NCBI GenBank assembly: GCA_020226215.1
Contig: CM035234.1
Location: forward strand, 73,921,135-73,985,134
Length of the DNA stretch: 64,000 bases
Reading direction: 5' to 3'
From: Sindora glabra
Lineage: Eukaryota; Streptophyta; Magnoliopsida; Fabales; Fabaceae
Each line of letters begins with the position of its first letter. Within the stretch, counting starts at the first letter, position 1. Made by a program: the position numbers and the translations under genes. The notes under the pieces were generated by a model. The model was given only the letters and a program-made list of their open reading frames with translations. It was not told the DNA's origin and searched no databases. Positions 11,717-23,860 of this stretch are shown piece after piece.

Positions 11717-12780
11717 TAATCAACTGTATCTTTCAAATATCTTAAGATTCTCTTAATAGGTTTCCAATGTTTTTGTTTAAGGTTTGATTGGTATATGCTT
11801 ACAAGTTTAACTGCATGACAAATATTTGGTTTGGTATACATCATTGCATACATTAGACTACCAACTACCCTAGAATAAGGGACTTTTTTCATCAATTTTT
11901 TTTCATATTCATCTTGAGGACACATCTTTTGACTTAATGGCTCACTTTTACTTATAAGGGTTTCCATGAGTTTGTAATATTTAATGTTGAACTTCTTAAG
12001 AATTTTTCTTATGTAGTTCTCTTGTAAAAGAGAAATAAGTTTCTTGGAGTTATCCCTAGAGATCTTAACTCCAAGAATGTAATCTACCTCACCTATATCT
12101 TTCAATTCAAAATTCAAGGATAGCCATTCTATAATAGTCATAATTGGATTCAAATTATTCCCAGCTAATAGTATATCATCTATGTAAAAGGATAATATTA
12201 CAAGATTACCTTCAAACCACTTGATATAAGCACAATAGTCTTCCTCAATCATTTGAAAATTGTATGATGTTATTATTCAATGAAACCTCAAATACTATTG
12301 TCTGGATGATTGCTTAAGTCCATAAATAAACTTTAGGAGTTCACAAACTTTCTTCTCCTGTCTTTTTTATACGAAACCTATTAGTTGTTCCATGTAGATT
12401 TCTTCACCTAGTTTACCATTTAGAAATGCGGTTTTAACATTCATTTGATGTAATTCTAAATCTCATTTGCTACTATTGCTAGGATTAATCTAATTGAGTT
12501 AAAATGCACAATAGGTGAGAATGTATCCTCATAATCTATCCCTTACTATTGTGTATATCTCTTTACAACTAACCAAATTTTGTATCTCTCAATTGACCCA
12601 TTTGCTTTTCTTTTAATTTTAAGAACCTACTTGTTCTTAATTACTTTTTAGCCAAATGATAGGTCAACTAACTTCTAAACATGGTTAATTTTTATTAAGT
12701 CTATTTCGTCCTCTATTGCTTTCTTCTAATATTCTTTAGCAGGATAGGATAAAGCCTTTTGTACTATTTTGGACTCTTTA
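11716..12780 (-). pseudogene. Copia reverse transcriptase domain
   Basis: The C-terminal part is open from 12252 to 11716 (178 residues): FYIDDILLAG is the catalytic YxDD box, followed by FELKDIGEVDYILGVKI, YSRVVGSLMYAM and a KRILRYLK connection. Upstream, 12253-12780 holds the fingers region with several stops and frameshifts. The YIDD box itself is intact although the enzyme cannot be made. Confidence 0.88.
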
Positions 12781-13680
12781 TCATCTTAAGGAATAATCAT
12801 AAAAGCTAATCCTTCAATTAAAAAATGCCTTTTGGGTACACTCCCTTTTTTGCTCTTTCGCTGTGGGGTTTCTTGTACTAAATCATTTCTAAGTACGAGA
12901 TTCTCATTCAATTTCTCAAAGCTCCCATATGGATTGGTATGTACTTTTTGAGAGCTCCCACTTGGATGCATTGGATAAGTTTCTGCATTGTCCTCTTAAT
13001 CTTGTATCTTATTAAAGGGTACATTATGATCAATATTTCCCTTATTAAGAAACTTAATTTCTATAAATGTGGTATTCCTTGATTCAATTTTAATCATTGT
13101 TCCATTCTCATTTTTGCCAATGAAAACATAATCTTTTGAATATTTTTAGTATCTTATAAAGATACATTTCTTCCTTGTTAAACCTAACTTTCCATATTTG
13201 TGAGAAGTATCATGGACATATACAACTAACTCCTATGGTCTAAGAATGCTTAAATTTAGTTTATGTTTTGTCTATAATTCATAAGGTGTGGATATGTGAT
13301 CAACTTTGAGAGCACACGGTTAAGTATAAAGGTGGCTATTAATAAGGCATCTCCTTAATATGAAAATGGTAGATTAGCTTGTGCCATCATTAACCTAACC
13401 ATATCTAATAATGTTCTATTTCTCCTTTGGCTACTCCATTTTATTATGGAGTGCCGAGGATTGTTAATTGTCTAATTATCTTTTTTTCTCACAAAAGTCT
13501 TTAAATTGATTAAATAAATATTCACACCCACGATCGGTCTTAAGTGTTTTAATTTTCCTATCAATTTGATTTTCAATTTCATATCTGTATCATCTAAAGC
13601 ATTCTAATTCTTTTGATTTATGTAAAATCAAATAAACATGACCATATCATGAGTAATCATTAATAAAAGTGATGAAATAC
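12781..13680 (-). pseudogene. Copia integrase core and C-terminal region
   Basis: Translated pieces on the minus strand read TFINDYS, then LKTDRGCEYLFNQFKDFC (family LRSDNGGEY...F..FC, second catalytic Asp), a damaged PQQNG..ER block, and YELW in the C-terminal part; the open frame 12786-12971 belongs to the integrase-RT linker. Stops are frequent. Confidence 0.75.
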
Positions 13681-14090
13681 TAAGCTCTATATTTTTCCCT
13701 CACACTTATAAGACCACATATATCAAAATGAATTAATTGTAATGAAGTCTTTACCCTAGTCCCTTTTCTAAATGATTTTCTAATTGCTTTACTAGCTAAA
13801 TAATATTCATATAAAGATATTTCTAATTTTGAAATTAGACCTAGCAATCCTTCCTTTGCTAGTTTAATCATTCTATTTTAATTTATGTGTCATAGTCTAG
13901 CATGCCAAATATCCATATCAACATTTAAATTAGCAGTAGAAATGGTAAAGCAATTGTAAGCATAATTTTCATTAACAATATCTAAGATGACAAGTCCATC
14001 GGAGATAAATCCAAAAACATAATACATATTGTCTTTTGAAATTTTAGCAATGTTATCATGAAAGTTAATACAAAAACCAAGTTGTAGCAA
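13680..14090 (-). pseudogene. Copia GAG-pre-integrase domain
   Basis: Two open pieces (14090-13890 and 13871-13680) give LQLGFCINFHDN, MDIWHARL, then YYLASKAIRKSF and SLQLIHFDICG. These match the GAG-pre-integrase domain and the start of integrase. The usual HxxxHxxCxxC zinc finger is degraded: the position of its first Cys in the family motif CxxC is Tyr here. Confidence 0.8.
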
Positions 14091-14400
14091 GGAAGAAACT
14101 AAAACTAAATTCTACTAAATGTCGGGTGCATAAAGTACATCATGAAAGATCAAGGTTCTTCCACCACACAAATCTAATTTGCAAGTTCTGATGCCTTTAA
14201 CCTCAATCCTTGCATTATTCCTAACATATAGCCATTTGCTTTAATTCGACAATCGATAGTATTTAATATAGGATCTTTAATCCTTACTCACATGATTTGT
14301 AGCATCTAAATCTAAAATCCATAATGGATAAGATTCTATTAGAAAAACAAAACTAGAAACATGTGAAAAATATGTAAATGAAGCATCTAATAATACCTTA
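14091..14400 (-). pseudogene. Copia aspartic protease, active site lost
   Basis: The minus strand reads WILDLDATNHVS where the family has WILDSGATNH, so the catalytic D-S-G triad has become D-L-D. It is followed by the GIRTCKLDLCGGRTLIF and VLYAP block. Stops are present. Confidence 0.75.
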
Positions 14401-15260
14401 TTTTGCTCATTTTACTAAGTGCAATCATGAGCAAAATGGCCCATTTTCTGGCAGGCATAACACTTAGACCTTTCTGAGGTTAGAACTCTTTGTGCCATTC
14501 TTTCCTTTCCCCTTCTTGAAGCTTTTCTTGCCTTTTTTGAAATTTAAGCCAAACCTTTTGTTATGCTTCTGGAACTTTTTGTTTCTTTTGAATTTGGGCT
14601 TAAAATTGGAAGATCCAGTTCCTTCTATTACATACATTTGTCCAAAAGACTTATAAGCTTTTAGATGTTTATCTTTGAGTTCTAGATGTCTTGCCACATC
14701 ATCGAAAGTAACAATACTTTTGTTGTGAGTCAGATTAACTTTCATATGTTCCTAACTTGCAAGAAGTGACCTAATCATAGCCTGTGCTTATTGTTTATTA
14801 AAAAGTTCATGCCCAATAATTTTTAGCTCATGAATCATATTTGATATTTCATATAAATGTTATTTCATTGGCGTATAGGGCCAAAGTTTACAAGTGTCAA
14901 ACTTAATTATGAGTCTCTTTAATTTTATGTTAGAAGTACCATATATTTTTCTTTAAAGGCAATTCACGTACATTGGGCAGTTAGGTATTTCTCATTCTCA
15001 CACATAAGATCATCCGCCATTACACTCAAGAGTGTAATATAAGTAATGCTATTCTTTCTCTTTCAAATAGCATATGCCTCAGCATTTCTTTTATGCTGAG
15101 TTGTGTTCTTATGCTCAAGTTCTATCATGACATTGGTTAATGGTTCAAAAGCATCTTGTTCTTCTAGAATATAAGATATTTTTCAATTTTATATATCCCA
15201 ATTATCCTCATTTGATTTGTCACTTTTGTTAAGTTCAACAATAATATTCTTGTTAGCCAT
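14401..15260 (-). pseudogene. Copia Gag with CCHC zinc knuckle
   Basis: Gag begins at about 15260 with MANKNIIVELNKSD and is broken by stops until 14745, where an open piece (93 residues) gives MKVNLTHNKSIVTFDDVARHLE and a Lys-rich tail. After a frameshift the knuckle CYACQKMGHFAHDC lies at about 14411-14455 with all four C-x2-C-x4-H-x4-C ligands present. Upstream pieces show a WEHMK and LKRLIIKF context typical of the UBN2 Gag fold. Confidence 0.8.
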
Positions 15261-15512
15261 TCCACTAAAACATAACATACGAACATTTCTTATGAGTATA
15301 CAATGTCACTTATTTGCACAACTCTAATACAGAATAATGGTGACACTATTAGGTTCATGATCGAGAGTTTACGTTTGTCATGCTCCCATCACATGTGTTC
15401 TAAATAATATTATCATTTTCTATTAAATAGTTTTTTCATACAAATATCATCCTTATATCTCTTAGAAGACTTATAATCTAAGAGCTCCCACTTAAATAAA
15501 GTATTCCATAGG

Positions 15513-15515
<3 letters not shown>

Positions 15516-15558
<43 letters not shown>
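15516..15558. repeat. TA microsatellite in the Copia leader
   Basis: A perfect AT run just upstream (minus strand) of the Gag start. Confidence 0.9.
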
Positions 15559-15561
<3 letters not shown>

Positions 15562-15906
15562 GCATTCATCAAACAAATAAGTTCAAAAAAATTGTGCAAC
15601 AATAAGAAAAATTTAACATAAGCAAAAATTACATGTGGAAAGTTTCATAAACTAGATAACTAGTTTCCCAATTCAAGCTTTCTAATTCAAATTTAAAGTC
15701 TTCATTTCTATGAAAGGTTTAAAGAATTTGAATCGATTGTTAGAGTGAACTAGTCCAAAATCATATTTATTCATAAATTTAATTGGACCCTTCAAATGCA
15801 TTCCCTTTTCTAATGCATTGTGCCTAAAGCACCTTGCACTTTTCATATTTAGGAATTAGGACATTACAATCATCTTACTCCAATTTGATATGACATAGCG
15901 GATTTC

Positions 15907-16293
15907 CTAGAGTCTTAATTCTTCCATGCACTTTTCCAATGCAATGAATTTCATAACTTTTAGCTTTCTATCTTTGCACAGCCATAGTTTCTTTTTGATT
16001 AGGCCTAAGAAATTATCATCTAAAACTATGTTCAGTAATGTACACACCCAAAAGAAATTAGGGAACACTTTTTCTCTATGGCTGAGGTCCACTTTGAGAG
16101 CTTTTACTTCTTTTAGAAAGGATTCTATAGGAAATGTTTTTAGCATATTTCTTTTGTGTAATTGTATCATCATTCTCTTAAGGTCTTTAAGAGTGTTTAT
16201 CCAATCTAATTCTTTAGGATCTTCACCTACCCATTCTAGGAAGCCATATGGATCATATTTCTCTAAAAACCATTGTTCCATTATTGTAGACAA
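15907..16293 (-). CDS. unidentified 128-residue ORF in the Copia leader
   Basis: The longest uninterrupted coding-like frame of this Copia element lies in its 5' leader, between the primer-binding site and the start of Gag, in the same orientation. The protein is rich in Trp, Leu and Lys, with WFLEKYDPYGFLEWV near the N-terminus and several amphipathic stretches; no signal peptide, membrane segment or zinc motif is seen. I do not recognise the family. An overlapping open frame on the opposite strand (15926-16327) looks less protein-like. It could be a captured host exon, an extra leader ORF of the lineage, or chance. Confidence 0.35.
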   Translation of the reverse strand: MSTIMEQWFLEKYDPYGFLEWVGEDPKELDWINTLKDLKRMMIQLHKRNMLKTFPIESFLKEVKALKVDLSHREKVFPNFFWVCTLLNIVLDDNFLGLIKKKLWLCKDRKLKVMKFIALEKCMEELRL

Positions 16294-16300
16294 GAAAATG

Positions 16301-16644
16301 AATTTAACTCACAATCAAACATACTAGTATTGCCACTTTTTTTAAATGTAAAAACATACTTCAAAAACATGCAAATTATTACCAATGTGAAGATTTCAAA
16401 ATTTTTTTGAATTAAAACATGCCTCAAAATGAGGCTCCACACACTTTAAGAAAGGCTTAAATTCAAAAAAAAAATTTAACTTACAATCAAACATACTAGT
16501 ATTGCCACATTTTTTTAAATGTCAAAACATGCTTTAAAAAGATGCAAATTATTACCAATGTGAAGATCTCAATTTTTTTTAAAATTAAAACATGCCTCAA
16601 AATGAGGCCCTACACACCTTAAGAAAGGCTTAAATTAAAAAAAA
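16301..16644. repeat. 172-bp direct tandem repeat in the Copia leader
   Basis: AATTTAACTCACAATCAAAC starts at 16301 and its near copy at 16473. Both units continue with ACATACTAGTATTGCCAC, CAAATTATTACCAATGTGAA and ACATGCCTCAAAATGAGG. Only small differences separate them. Confidence 0.9.
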
Positions 16645-16815
16645 TGGAAAACAATAGTTCTTCCATTCTCATTGATGGGACATGAGATTTCCACCGCCAT
16701 GAGAGGTTTTTTTTCTGGCTATAATAACTAATCAAGGAGGAAGTACTCTCTTTCCTCTTTCTATTGGTATATCATACATGACAATTAGCTTTTGAGGTGG
16801 ATCATACTTAAAACT

Positions 16816-16817
<2 letters not shown>

Positions 16818-16901
<84 letters not shown>
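16818..16901. repeat. TA microsatellite
   Basis: About 84 bp of perfect TA repeat. Open frames rich in Ile-Tyr on both strands here are artefacts of it. Confidence 0.95.
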
Positions 16902-16905
<4 letters not shown>

Positions 16906-17547
16906 TTTATGGTATTCATATCTAAAAATATCATAAACATACAAAAATATTATCTAAATGGTCCAACCATTTGTAAAGTGATAGGATGTCATATAGATAG
17001 CCTATTTTTTTCATACATTATATCTTGCATGCCTCATACATCATATAAGTAAAGCATATGCTATCATATAGTAAGCACATATGTATCAATATTATCGTAT
17101 ATATAAAGAAATTAAAATGTCATATAGTATGGCCCCAAAATCCTATTTTTTAATAATAATATTCCTAAATTAACTCCTTAACTTCTCCTTGTATCACCTT
17201 AAGATGCTTTACCGTGAATACAATTTTAAAGTATAAACATTAAGTTACATTCGAGAGGAGTGATATGAGAACAGAATATACGCCAAAAAATAGATGAAGG
17301 CATAATTCGTAGGTTGTATTTACAATCCATCTACAAAAAAACTCCAAAGGGCATACTATGTAACACAATCATGCATCATATACCATAATTGCTAACAAAT
17401 ATATATATAAGAAGATAAAAAAAATATACATGCAATTCTTAAACCTTAATTTGTATATCATGCTATCTATATATAAATCATACCATAAAAAATATAATAT
17501 ATGCTTTGCATAGAATTTAATATCGGGAAATACAAACAACAGAGCAA

Positions 17548-17564
17548 CCAGGCTCTAATACCAA
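17548..17564 (-). other. primer-binding site (tRNA-iMet), Copia element
   Basis: On the minus strand the bases after the 5' LTR read TTGGTATTAGAGCCTGG, matching the complement of the initiator Met tRNA 3' end (TGGTATCAGAGC) with one change. This fixes element orientation. Confidence 0.9.
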
Positions 17565-17988
17565 TGTTGGAAAAAATTAGACATTATATAATTAATTATA
17601 ATTTGTAGAAATACATATGAACCTAAATTTTAGTTATGCTTTGATGTTGTATTTCATGCAGTTTTAACAAAACTCATTGGGGAGTTATTGCTTTTGTCCA
17701 CAGCAATTACACTAAACTTATAGAGAGAAGAGAAGAAGAAGAATACTCTTATTTTTTCTTTTTTTTTAAAAAAAGGTTGATAACCTTAAATCAAAAGAAA
17801 AACTAATTAATAAAACTTTTTAAAAAAAAGGTGGTTATCTCCACAAAGTCAATTATCAAAAAACTGATTTTATCTATTAGTTATCAAAAACAAAAATTGA
17901 CTTTATCTCCTTTTTCATTTTTCATTTTTTTGTTTAAATTAAAAGCATGATGACATGGGCCACCCCTTATAAATGCCTATGTCCATAA
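17565..17988 (-). repeat. 5' LTR of the Copia element
   Basis: Read on the plus strand it starts TGTTGGAAAAAATTAG, next to the primer-binding site, and ends at about GTCCATAA. It pairs with 9920-10339. The terminal TG...CA is partly lost at the outer end. Confidence 0.88.
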
Positions 17989-18580
17989 AAATTTTTTGTA
18001 AAAAATGAGTTTTCAAGGCCTCAAATCAATTCAAGAGTTTCAAAGAGCTTATGATTTGCTCAAATATGATGTTTTCCAAAATGCTACTAAATCAATTCAT
18101 AATTTCTAAAAGCTTATTAAAATAGTTTAAATTAGAGTTTTAAATTATAATTAAGATCGTTGTCATAGTTATGGTTTTATTGTGATTAACAAAATTATAA
18201 ATAAACATAAAAAATGACCATTTCAAAATAAAATTATAAAAAAAATCATGAATACATTGTAATCCACAATTATAATATTAAGTGTAATATTACAATTACG
18301 AACCATAATTTAAATTCCTAATCTAAATAAACTAACATTTGCAATTTTGAATTTTAAAACCTTGAATCCATCACATTTTAAATTTCATATAATGGTTGTC
18401 TTATATGAGCATCAATTATCATTATTTATAAATGTAGAAGGGAGACATAGATCCTAATTTTACTTTGTGATTTCAATCTTTTGTGATAAAAATCATTCTT
18501 TGAGCCAAATGCTTCAAAAACCTCAATCATAGCTTGCATTGTATTTTTACACTTACTCTTTGTACTCAATCCATTCTTAA
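17989..18580. repeat. 707-bp tandem repeat, unit 2, right part
   Basis: It continues unit 2 with GAGTTTTCAAGGC, TTATGATTTGCTCAAATA and CATTCTTTGAGCCAAATG, in the same order as 9228-9590. It has itself gained the MITE-like repeat at 18132-18325, which unit 1 lacks at AAAATAGTTTAAAT. Confidence 0.75.
18132..18325. mobile_element. MITE-like dispersed repeat, copy 3
   Basis: It shares the ATTAACAAAATTATAAATAAA core and the inverted edges with the copies at 7256 and 4777. Comparison with unit 1 of the 707-bp repeat, where this segment is absent, gives an empty-site view of the insertion. Confidence 0.6.
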
Positions 18581-18803
18581 ACATTTATGTTTTCTAGGTT
18601 TCTTTGTGGGATCCTAATGAATCTAAAGTAAGATATCTCTATGAAGTGAAAAATGCTTATATAATATATCATAAAGGAGGGATTGAAAAGTTTCTTGAAA
18701 AATGTTTAATATTGAAGGATATCATTGAGTTAAATTTTGGTTTTAAAGAATAGATGTATACTTTGAAGCAGATTCATGAAACTATTATATATTTCTCTTT
18801 ATT

Positions 18804-18861
<58 letters not shown>

Positions 18862-19117
18862 TATTAGCATTCATTTTATTATTGCTTAATGATTTTGTTG
18901 AGTCATCATATTAGTTCATAAAATTTGAAAAATTAATTAAATTGCTACTTAAATTGTTTATCAATTGATTACAAGTGAATTTGTTATTAATACTCTATTT
19001 TTCTTATTGAAAGGAGGGCTTTTGGATTGACAATTATTTCATCTCAAAAACTAAAAGGTTCAAAAGAAATTTAGCCTTTCTTAACATATCTCATTCTTAT
19101 ATGGTTCAAGACACAAA
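18581..19117. other. unassigned stretch between two retroelements
   Basis: AT-rich, with a compound CT/CA microsatellite at 18806-18861. Short coding-like phrases around 18600-18780 are too broken to identify. No gene called. Confidence 0.5.
18806..18861. repeat. compound (CT)n(CA)n microsatellite
   Basis: A CT run passes directly into a CA run. Confidence 0.95.
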
Positions 19118-19563
19118 TGTAGGAATTTTGATTAAGTTTTATATAAAATTTAGAATACTTGAAAATAAAATTACTAGTGATGTACCTATTTATAGGTCCT
19201 TATGAAATTGATAAAGTGCACAAGTATGCACTATTAGCATATAACTTTCTCTCCTCCTATAGTGTGTGGCTCTCAATGAGACAAGCCTAATTGAATTAGA
19301 TTAGAAGTGGAAAGGGACCTATCCAATATAAATAAAATCTTATCAGACCCATTCATTACAAACCAATAAAAGTATATATCTACACTTTAACTGCTAAACA
19401 CATTAATTCATAACTAGATATTTATAAGTCCAAGTAATAGACCATTTTAACAAATTGAGTTTTAAAGTATAAAAAAACTTTTAGATTATTTTTTTAGATA
19501 GTTTTACATAAAAAATAATAGAATGCCCAAAATCAATGGTAGCTCACATAAAATTTTTTAGCA
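19118..19563 (-). repeat. 3' LTR of the LARD-like element
   Basis: Plus-strand reading TGTAGGAATTTTGATTAAG to CATAAAATTTTTTAGCA; partner of 33457-33878. The adjacent 19564-19573 reads TTGGGAAAA on the minus strand, a plausible polypurine tract. Confidence 0.8.
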
Positions 19564-20184
19564 TTTTCCCAATTTAGTAGCATTAATTGTAAAGATTTTA
19601 TTTAAAAGATTAATTTATATGAAAATAATTCTTAAGCTAAACACAAAATTAGAACTTATGGCCACATTTTGAAAATACATAATCCAGGAGATGATACTTG
19701 AAACACGATTCATACTTAAATAGCTAATAATATCGAATCATGGCGATAATTATATTATTATCAATATAAGACCTTCCATAATTACATATATTATTAACCA
19801 CTTAAACATGAATCATTAATATGAAAATATAGCAGGACAAATAACATCAAAAGCATAATTTAATAGAACATGCTAATTTTTTAGTTAGTCCTTAATAATT
19901 TTTCTATAACAAACTCAATGATAAGGAAGAGAAATCTTTAGGTAACAATAAGGTTAATTGCCTCAAAATCCTAAAATAATGTCAATTAAGAAACAAACAT
20001 CATGCACCTGAGTTAGCAACTAACACTGAATCCTAGTTCTTATAAATTTATGCACTTAAATGTTTCTAAGTTTCAAAATAATATTAACTAAAAGGCAAAT
20101 ATATAATTGAGGTACTAATGATTGGTACCAAATCTAAATCCTTATAAATTTATTGTCAAATATCTTAAAGTATAAAAATGGTAT

Positions 20185-21813
20185 TGATGAGAAAAATATT
20201 TACTATATCATTTCCTCCTATTTCATGCCTCTTAGAGAGTTACACATGCTTAATTTTATAGAATTGACCTTGTTTTATAATTTTGAGTTAGTTTTATAAT
20301 ATTCCGAATTTATTTGATTAATATTAGATTTTGTCAATGTTTCTATTTTTTAACTATATCATGAGCTTCGGATGTCTAATTGATGCACTCTTTATATTGT
20401 TAGAAATTTTAAGAAAAATCTATAATTTTTATGTTTTGGCTTAAACCTAATTTAGATATTTTCGAGGTTATATGTAGCTGAGAAGTTGAAGTTATGTTTC
20501 TATCCTAACTGAGACCGCCTCATTTTTTAGGTTATATCTGGAGTTATAAAAGTTTGATTAACTAAAACCAAGGCCTAAATTTCTATAAGACTAGGCCTAT
20601 AACTTTGATCTTTATGGATTACCTAAAATTCCTTGTTTTAGTGATCTTAAACTAATTAGAAGTCAGACCTACATGAATTTACTATTGTAAATATTGGAAA
20701 TAACTGTCTTGTAAAAAAATAGATTTGGGTTTCTAAAAATTAAAAAGGTCCCCCATTTGTTTAATCTTAAGAAACATACAATTCATGTCTAGTAAAGTTT
20801 TAAGTTAATTAGGTTAAATAAAAAGAGAACTCATTAGACTTGAGAGACTTTTAGACATTCAGTAATACATCTTTTCTCTTCTTCTTGTTTTTTTTTTTTC
20901 TATTCTTCATCAATGGAAGCTTAAATTTAGAGTTGATTTAAAGAGTTTGAGGCTCTCCTTTATTAGATTATGAGATTATGATTTATAATGTTAATTTTTG
21001 TTAACTAAATTTCCTTCTTTCCCTATTTACTTGTGTTGATTTCTTGAAATTACTTATGTTAAATGTTAATTTGATATAATTAATGTTCATTCTTGTGATT
21101 TCTAATCATTTGTTGTTTTAATATTAAATAATGATTGATAAATCACAATTTTAGCACATAAGGCAGATGGTTAAGGGATTAATTTGAAGATTTCTAATTT
21201 AATTCTTAATTCAACTAAATTCTATCATTAAATCAATTTTGATCTAACTTAGTGATTATAACAATTACTTAATTTAGTTAATTTTAATTAATCAAATCCT
21301 AGATAATCATTTAGTATAGGATTCATGAATTATTTAAGCTTTCTAAGTAATTCAAGGTTAAAGAATTAATTTGGAAAGTCAAATTCTAACTGATCTATAA
21401 TTAATCCAAACTGGAGCTTTTAATTCCTTGAATTGACTATTTTATTACATTAGTTTTCTTTCTTTCTGTTTACTTTACATTTTTATTTTGTTTAATATGT
21501 TTAGTTCAATTTAAAATCATAAGCCCCCTATTAGCTCTATGTTTTACATAATTCTACATACAACATATTGCATTTGTATTCATATAGTATATTCTATCAA
21601 AATATTGTATCCATTTTATTTACATCTACTGCATTTTATTTTATATCTCTTTTTACATTCTATGTATGCATTTTGTTTCTAAATTTTATTAGTAAATTAT
21701 AAGATAATATCAAAAGGTCACTAGGGGTATGACTTGATTGTGCTATTAAATTATATTTTTTTGTAGCAAATTAGTTTTTAATTTAATTTTAGTGCATTAC
21801 AGCATTGCAATCA
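20185..21813 (+). repeat. 5' LTR of the Tat-like element
   Basis: It starts TGATGAGAAAAATATTTACT and ends GCATTGCAATCA. Along its length it parallels the 3' LTR, for example CTCTTAGAGAGTTACA, TTTTAGACATTCA and ATCTGGAGTTATAAAAGT. Confidence 0.88.
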
Positions 21814-21818
21814 AAATT

Positions 21819-21838
21819 TTGGCACCATTGCCAAGGAT
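21819..21838 (+). other. primer-binding site (tRNA-Asp), Tat-like element
   Basis: TTGGCACCATTGCCAAGGAT differs from the tRNA-Asp complement TGGCGCCGTTGCCGGGGAT mainly by G-to-A changes, including at two CpG sites, the expected trace of long methylation. Confidence 0.85.
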
Positions 21839-22438
21839 CTTCTTGAATTTATCTTTTCCTACATATTACTAACAATATAGTACATAATTATTCAAGCATT
21901 CTAGTTAGTAGCTACATTTGTAATTGCCTTACTTGCATTTTACAATTGCTACAATTTTTTGTATATACCTACATTCTTTTGCATTCTTTATTTTATGCTC
22001 ATTCTTTTACCTTAATTCATCATATTTTATCATATTTTACTTCATATAACATTGAAATAGAGGTTTCTAGCCTAAGAAAATAGGTTTTATATAATTTTGT
22101 ACCTTACTACCCTAGGAATCGTACTAGGTCTCACTAGTTTTGATTGAACTAAAATTTTTACAGGAGGTAATTTTGATTTTTCTTATCAAAAGTCACAAGC
22201 TTTTCTTGTTCCACTATTTTAATCGCTTTTTTAATTTTTTTTTTAAAAAATTTATTGTATTTTTTGGTTTTGCGTGGTTATAGAAAACTTTTTGTAGTAG
22301 TCCCATAATTTTTAAAAATGTCTAGATAGGTTAATTAGATGTGTTTAGGTTGATTTTTCATATTGCATTTGCATTTTAGTATTTCTATGTTCCTATAATG
22401 TTCCTATAGTTTGTTTAGCGTAATGTTGTGTAGTAATA

Positions 22439-23860
22439 GTGCATGACAAGAAAACTACTATTGAATTGTTTGATTTTGATTTTGAAATTGATAGGACTTT
22501 TCATTCTCTTCATGGATATAAAAATATAAGTAGTTCCTGCCTTCATGCTCCCCATTTTGCACCTTTAGATACTTCCAAAACTATGGTAAATAATAATAGA
22601 ACTTTGAAGAAATTAGTTGCACCTAATGTTATCTATTAACCATTATGCATCCAATATTTTGAATTAAATGCTGACTTTAAATTAGAATTTGCTCTAATCC
22701 ATTTACTTCCAAGGTTTCATGGTCTTGTAGGTAAGGATCCTTATAAACATCTTAAGAAGTTCTATGTGGTCTATTTTACTATAAAGCCTTAAGGAATTTC
22801 TAAAGATCACATCAAATTTAAGGCCTTTCCATTCTTCCTAACTAATGTAGCCAAGGACCGGCTTTATTACGTGTAGCCGGGTTCAGTGATGTGTTGAAAT
22901 GACATGAATTAACTCTTCCTTGAAAATTTTTTCCCTACTTCCAAAGGTACTACAATATGGAAAGAAATATGTGGTATTAAGCAATTGAATGAAGAGACTC
23001 TATATGAATATTGAAAAAGATTCAAGAAGCTTTGTGCTAGCTACCCATACCATCAGATTAGTAAGCAGCTCTTCATCTAATATTTCTATGAAGGCCTCCT
23101 TTTTATAGATTGAAACATGATAGATGTAGCAAGTAGTGAAAGCATTAGTGGATTAAACACCTATAGCAATAAAAGATCTGATTACAAATATGGCAGTCAA
23201 CTCCCAACAATTTGGAACTAAAATTATGACCATTATTAAGGGTGTGAATGAGATTAATTACTCCTATTCCAACCAATAAAGACTGGAAAATAGAATAGTT
23301 GAATTGACTTCACTAGTTAAACAAATGGTAATGGGACAGTAATAACAATTTTAAGCCCCTCTCCCTGCCAAAGTTTGTGGAATTTGCTTTTGCTCAAATC
23401 ATCTAACAACTATTGTCCTATAGTACAAGATGATAAGTGTTCTCCTCCTCCTGTAGCATATGCAATAATCATTTATCTTGTCAAATCACAATATCAACAA
23501 TAGCCTAATCAATATCTATACTAGTAGCAATAGTTAAACCAATATCAATAGCATAATTAGTATCTTGGATGGAGATAACCAAAATTTTAGATATGGCAAT
23601 AATCATGGCCAAAATCAATATCCTCCTTTTACTTATAACGCAATACAAATAAATCCTATTGCTAAACTAGAAGCAAATGTATCTTGCTTTCAACCATCTT
23701 TCAAAAAATTAGTTAAGCAAATGGCAGCCAACAACCTGTAGTTTCAACAAAGAACAAAGGGCACCATCACAAATTTGCAAACTCAATAAGCTAATTAACT
23801 TTGATATTAAGTGAGCTTAAGGCACAAGGATCCAATCAATAAGAGAAAACTAAAGGAAAA
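22439..23860 (+). pseudogene. Tat-like Gag
   Basis: Across frames I read RTLKKLVAPNVIY, CIQYFELNADFKLEFALIHLLPRFHGLVGKDPYKHLKKF, IKFKAFPF, LFLENFFPTSKGT, KEICGIKQLNEETLYEY, FKKLCASYPYHQISKQL and VNSQQFGTK, which follow the Gag of Tat/Retand-type Gypsy elements in order. The first open piece is 22439-22639. Stops replace Trp and Gln codons (TGG or CAG to TAG), consistent with C-to-T decay. Confidence 0.85.

Larger units (their letters stand above)
9920..17988 (-). mobile_element. Ty1/Copia LTR retrotransposon, full structure, decayed
   Basis: Two LTRs in direct orientation (9920-10339 and 17565-17988) enclose, on the minus strand, a primer-binding site, a long leader, gag, protease, integrase, reverse transcriptase and RNase H in the Ty1/Copia order, then a 950-bp 3' non-coding region and a polypurine tract. 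All coding parts are broken by stops and frameshifts. Flanks AAATC (left) and AAATT (right) may be a diverged 5-bp target duplication. The element sits inside unit 2 of a 707-bp tandem repeat. Confidence 0.9.

Noticed and set aside
15926..16327. 133-residue plus-strand frame in the Copia leader
   Set aside because: It mirrors the sense-oriented 128-residue frame and runs against the element's orientation; composition looks less protein-like.
16732..17052. Ile-Tyr repeat proteins on both strands
   Set aside because: They are translations of the TA microsatellite at 16818-16901. The same applies to the plus frame at 61728-61937.
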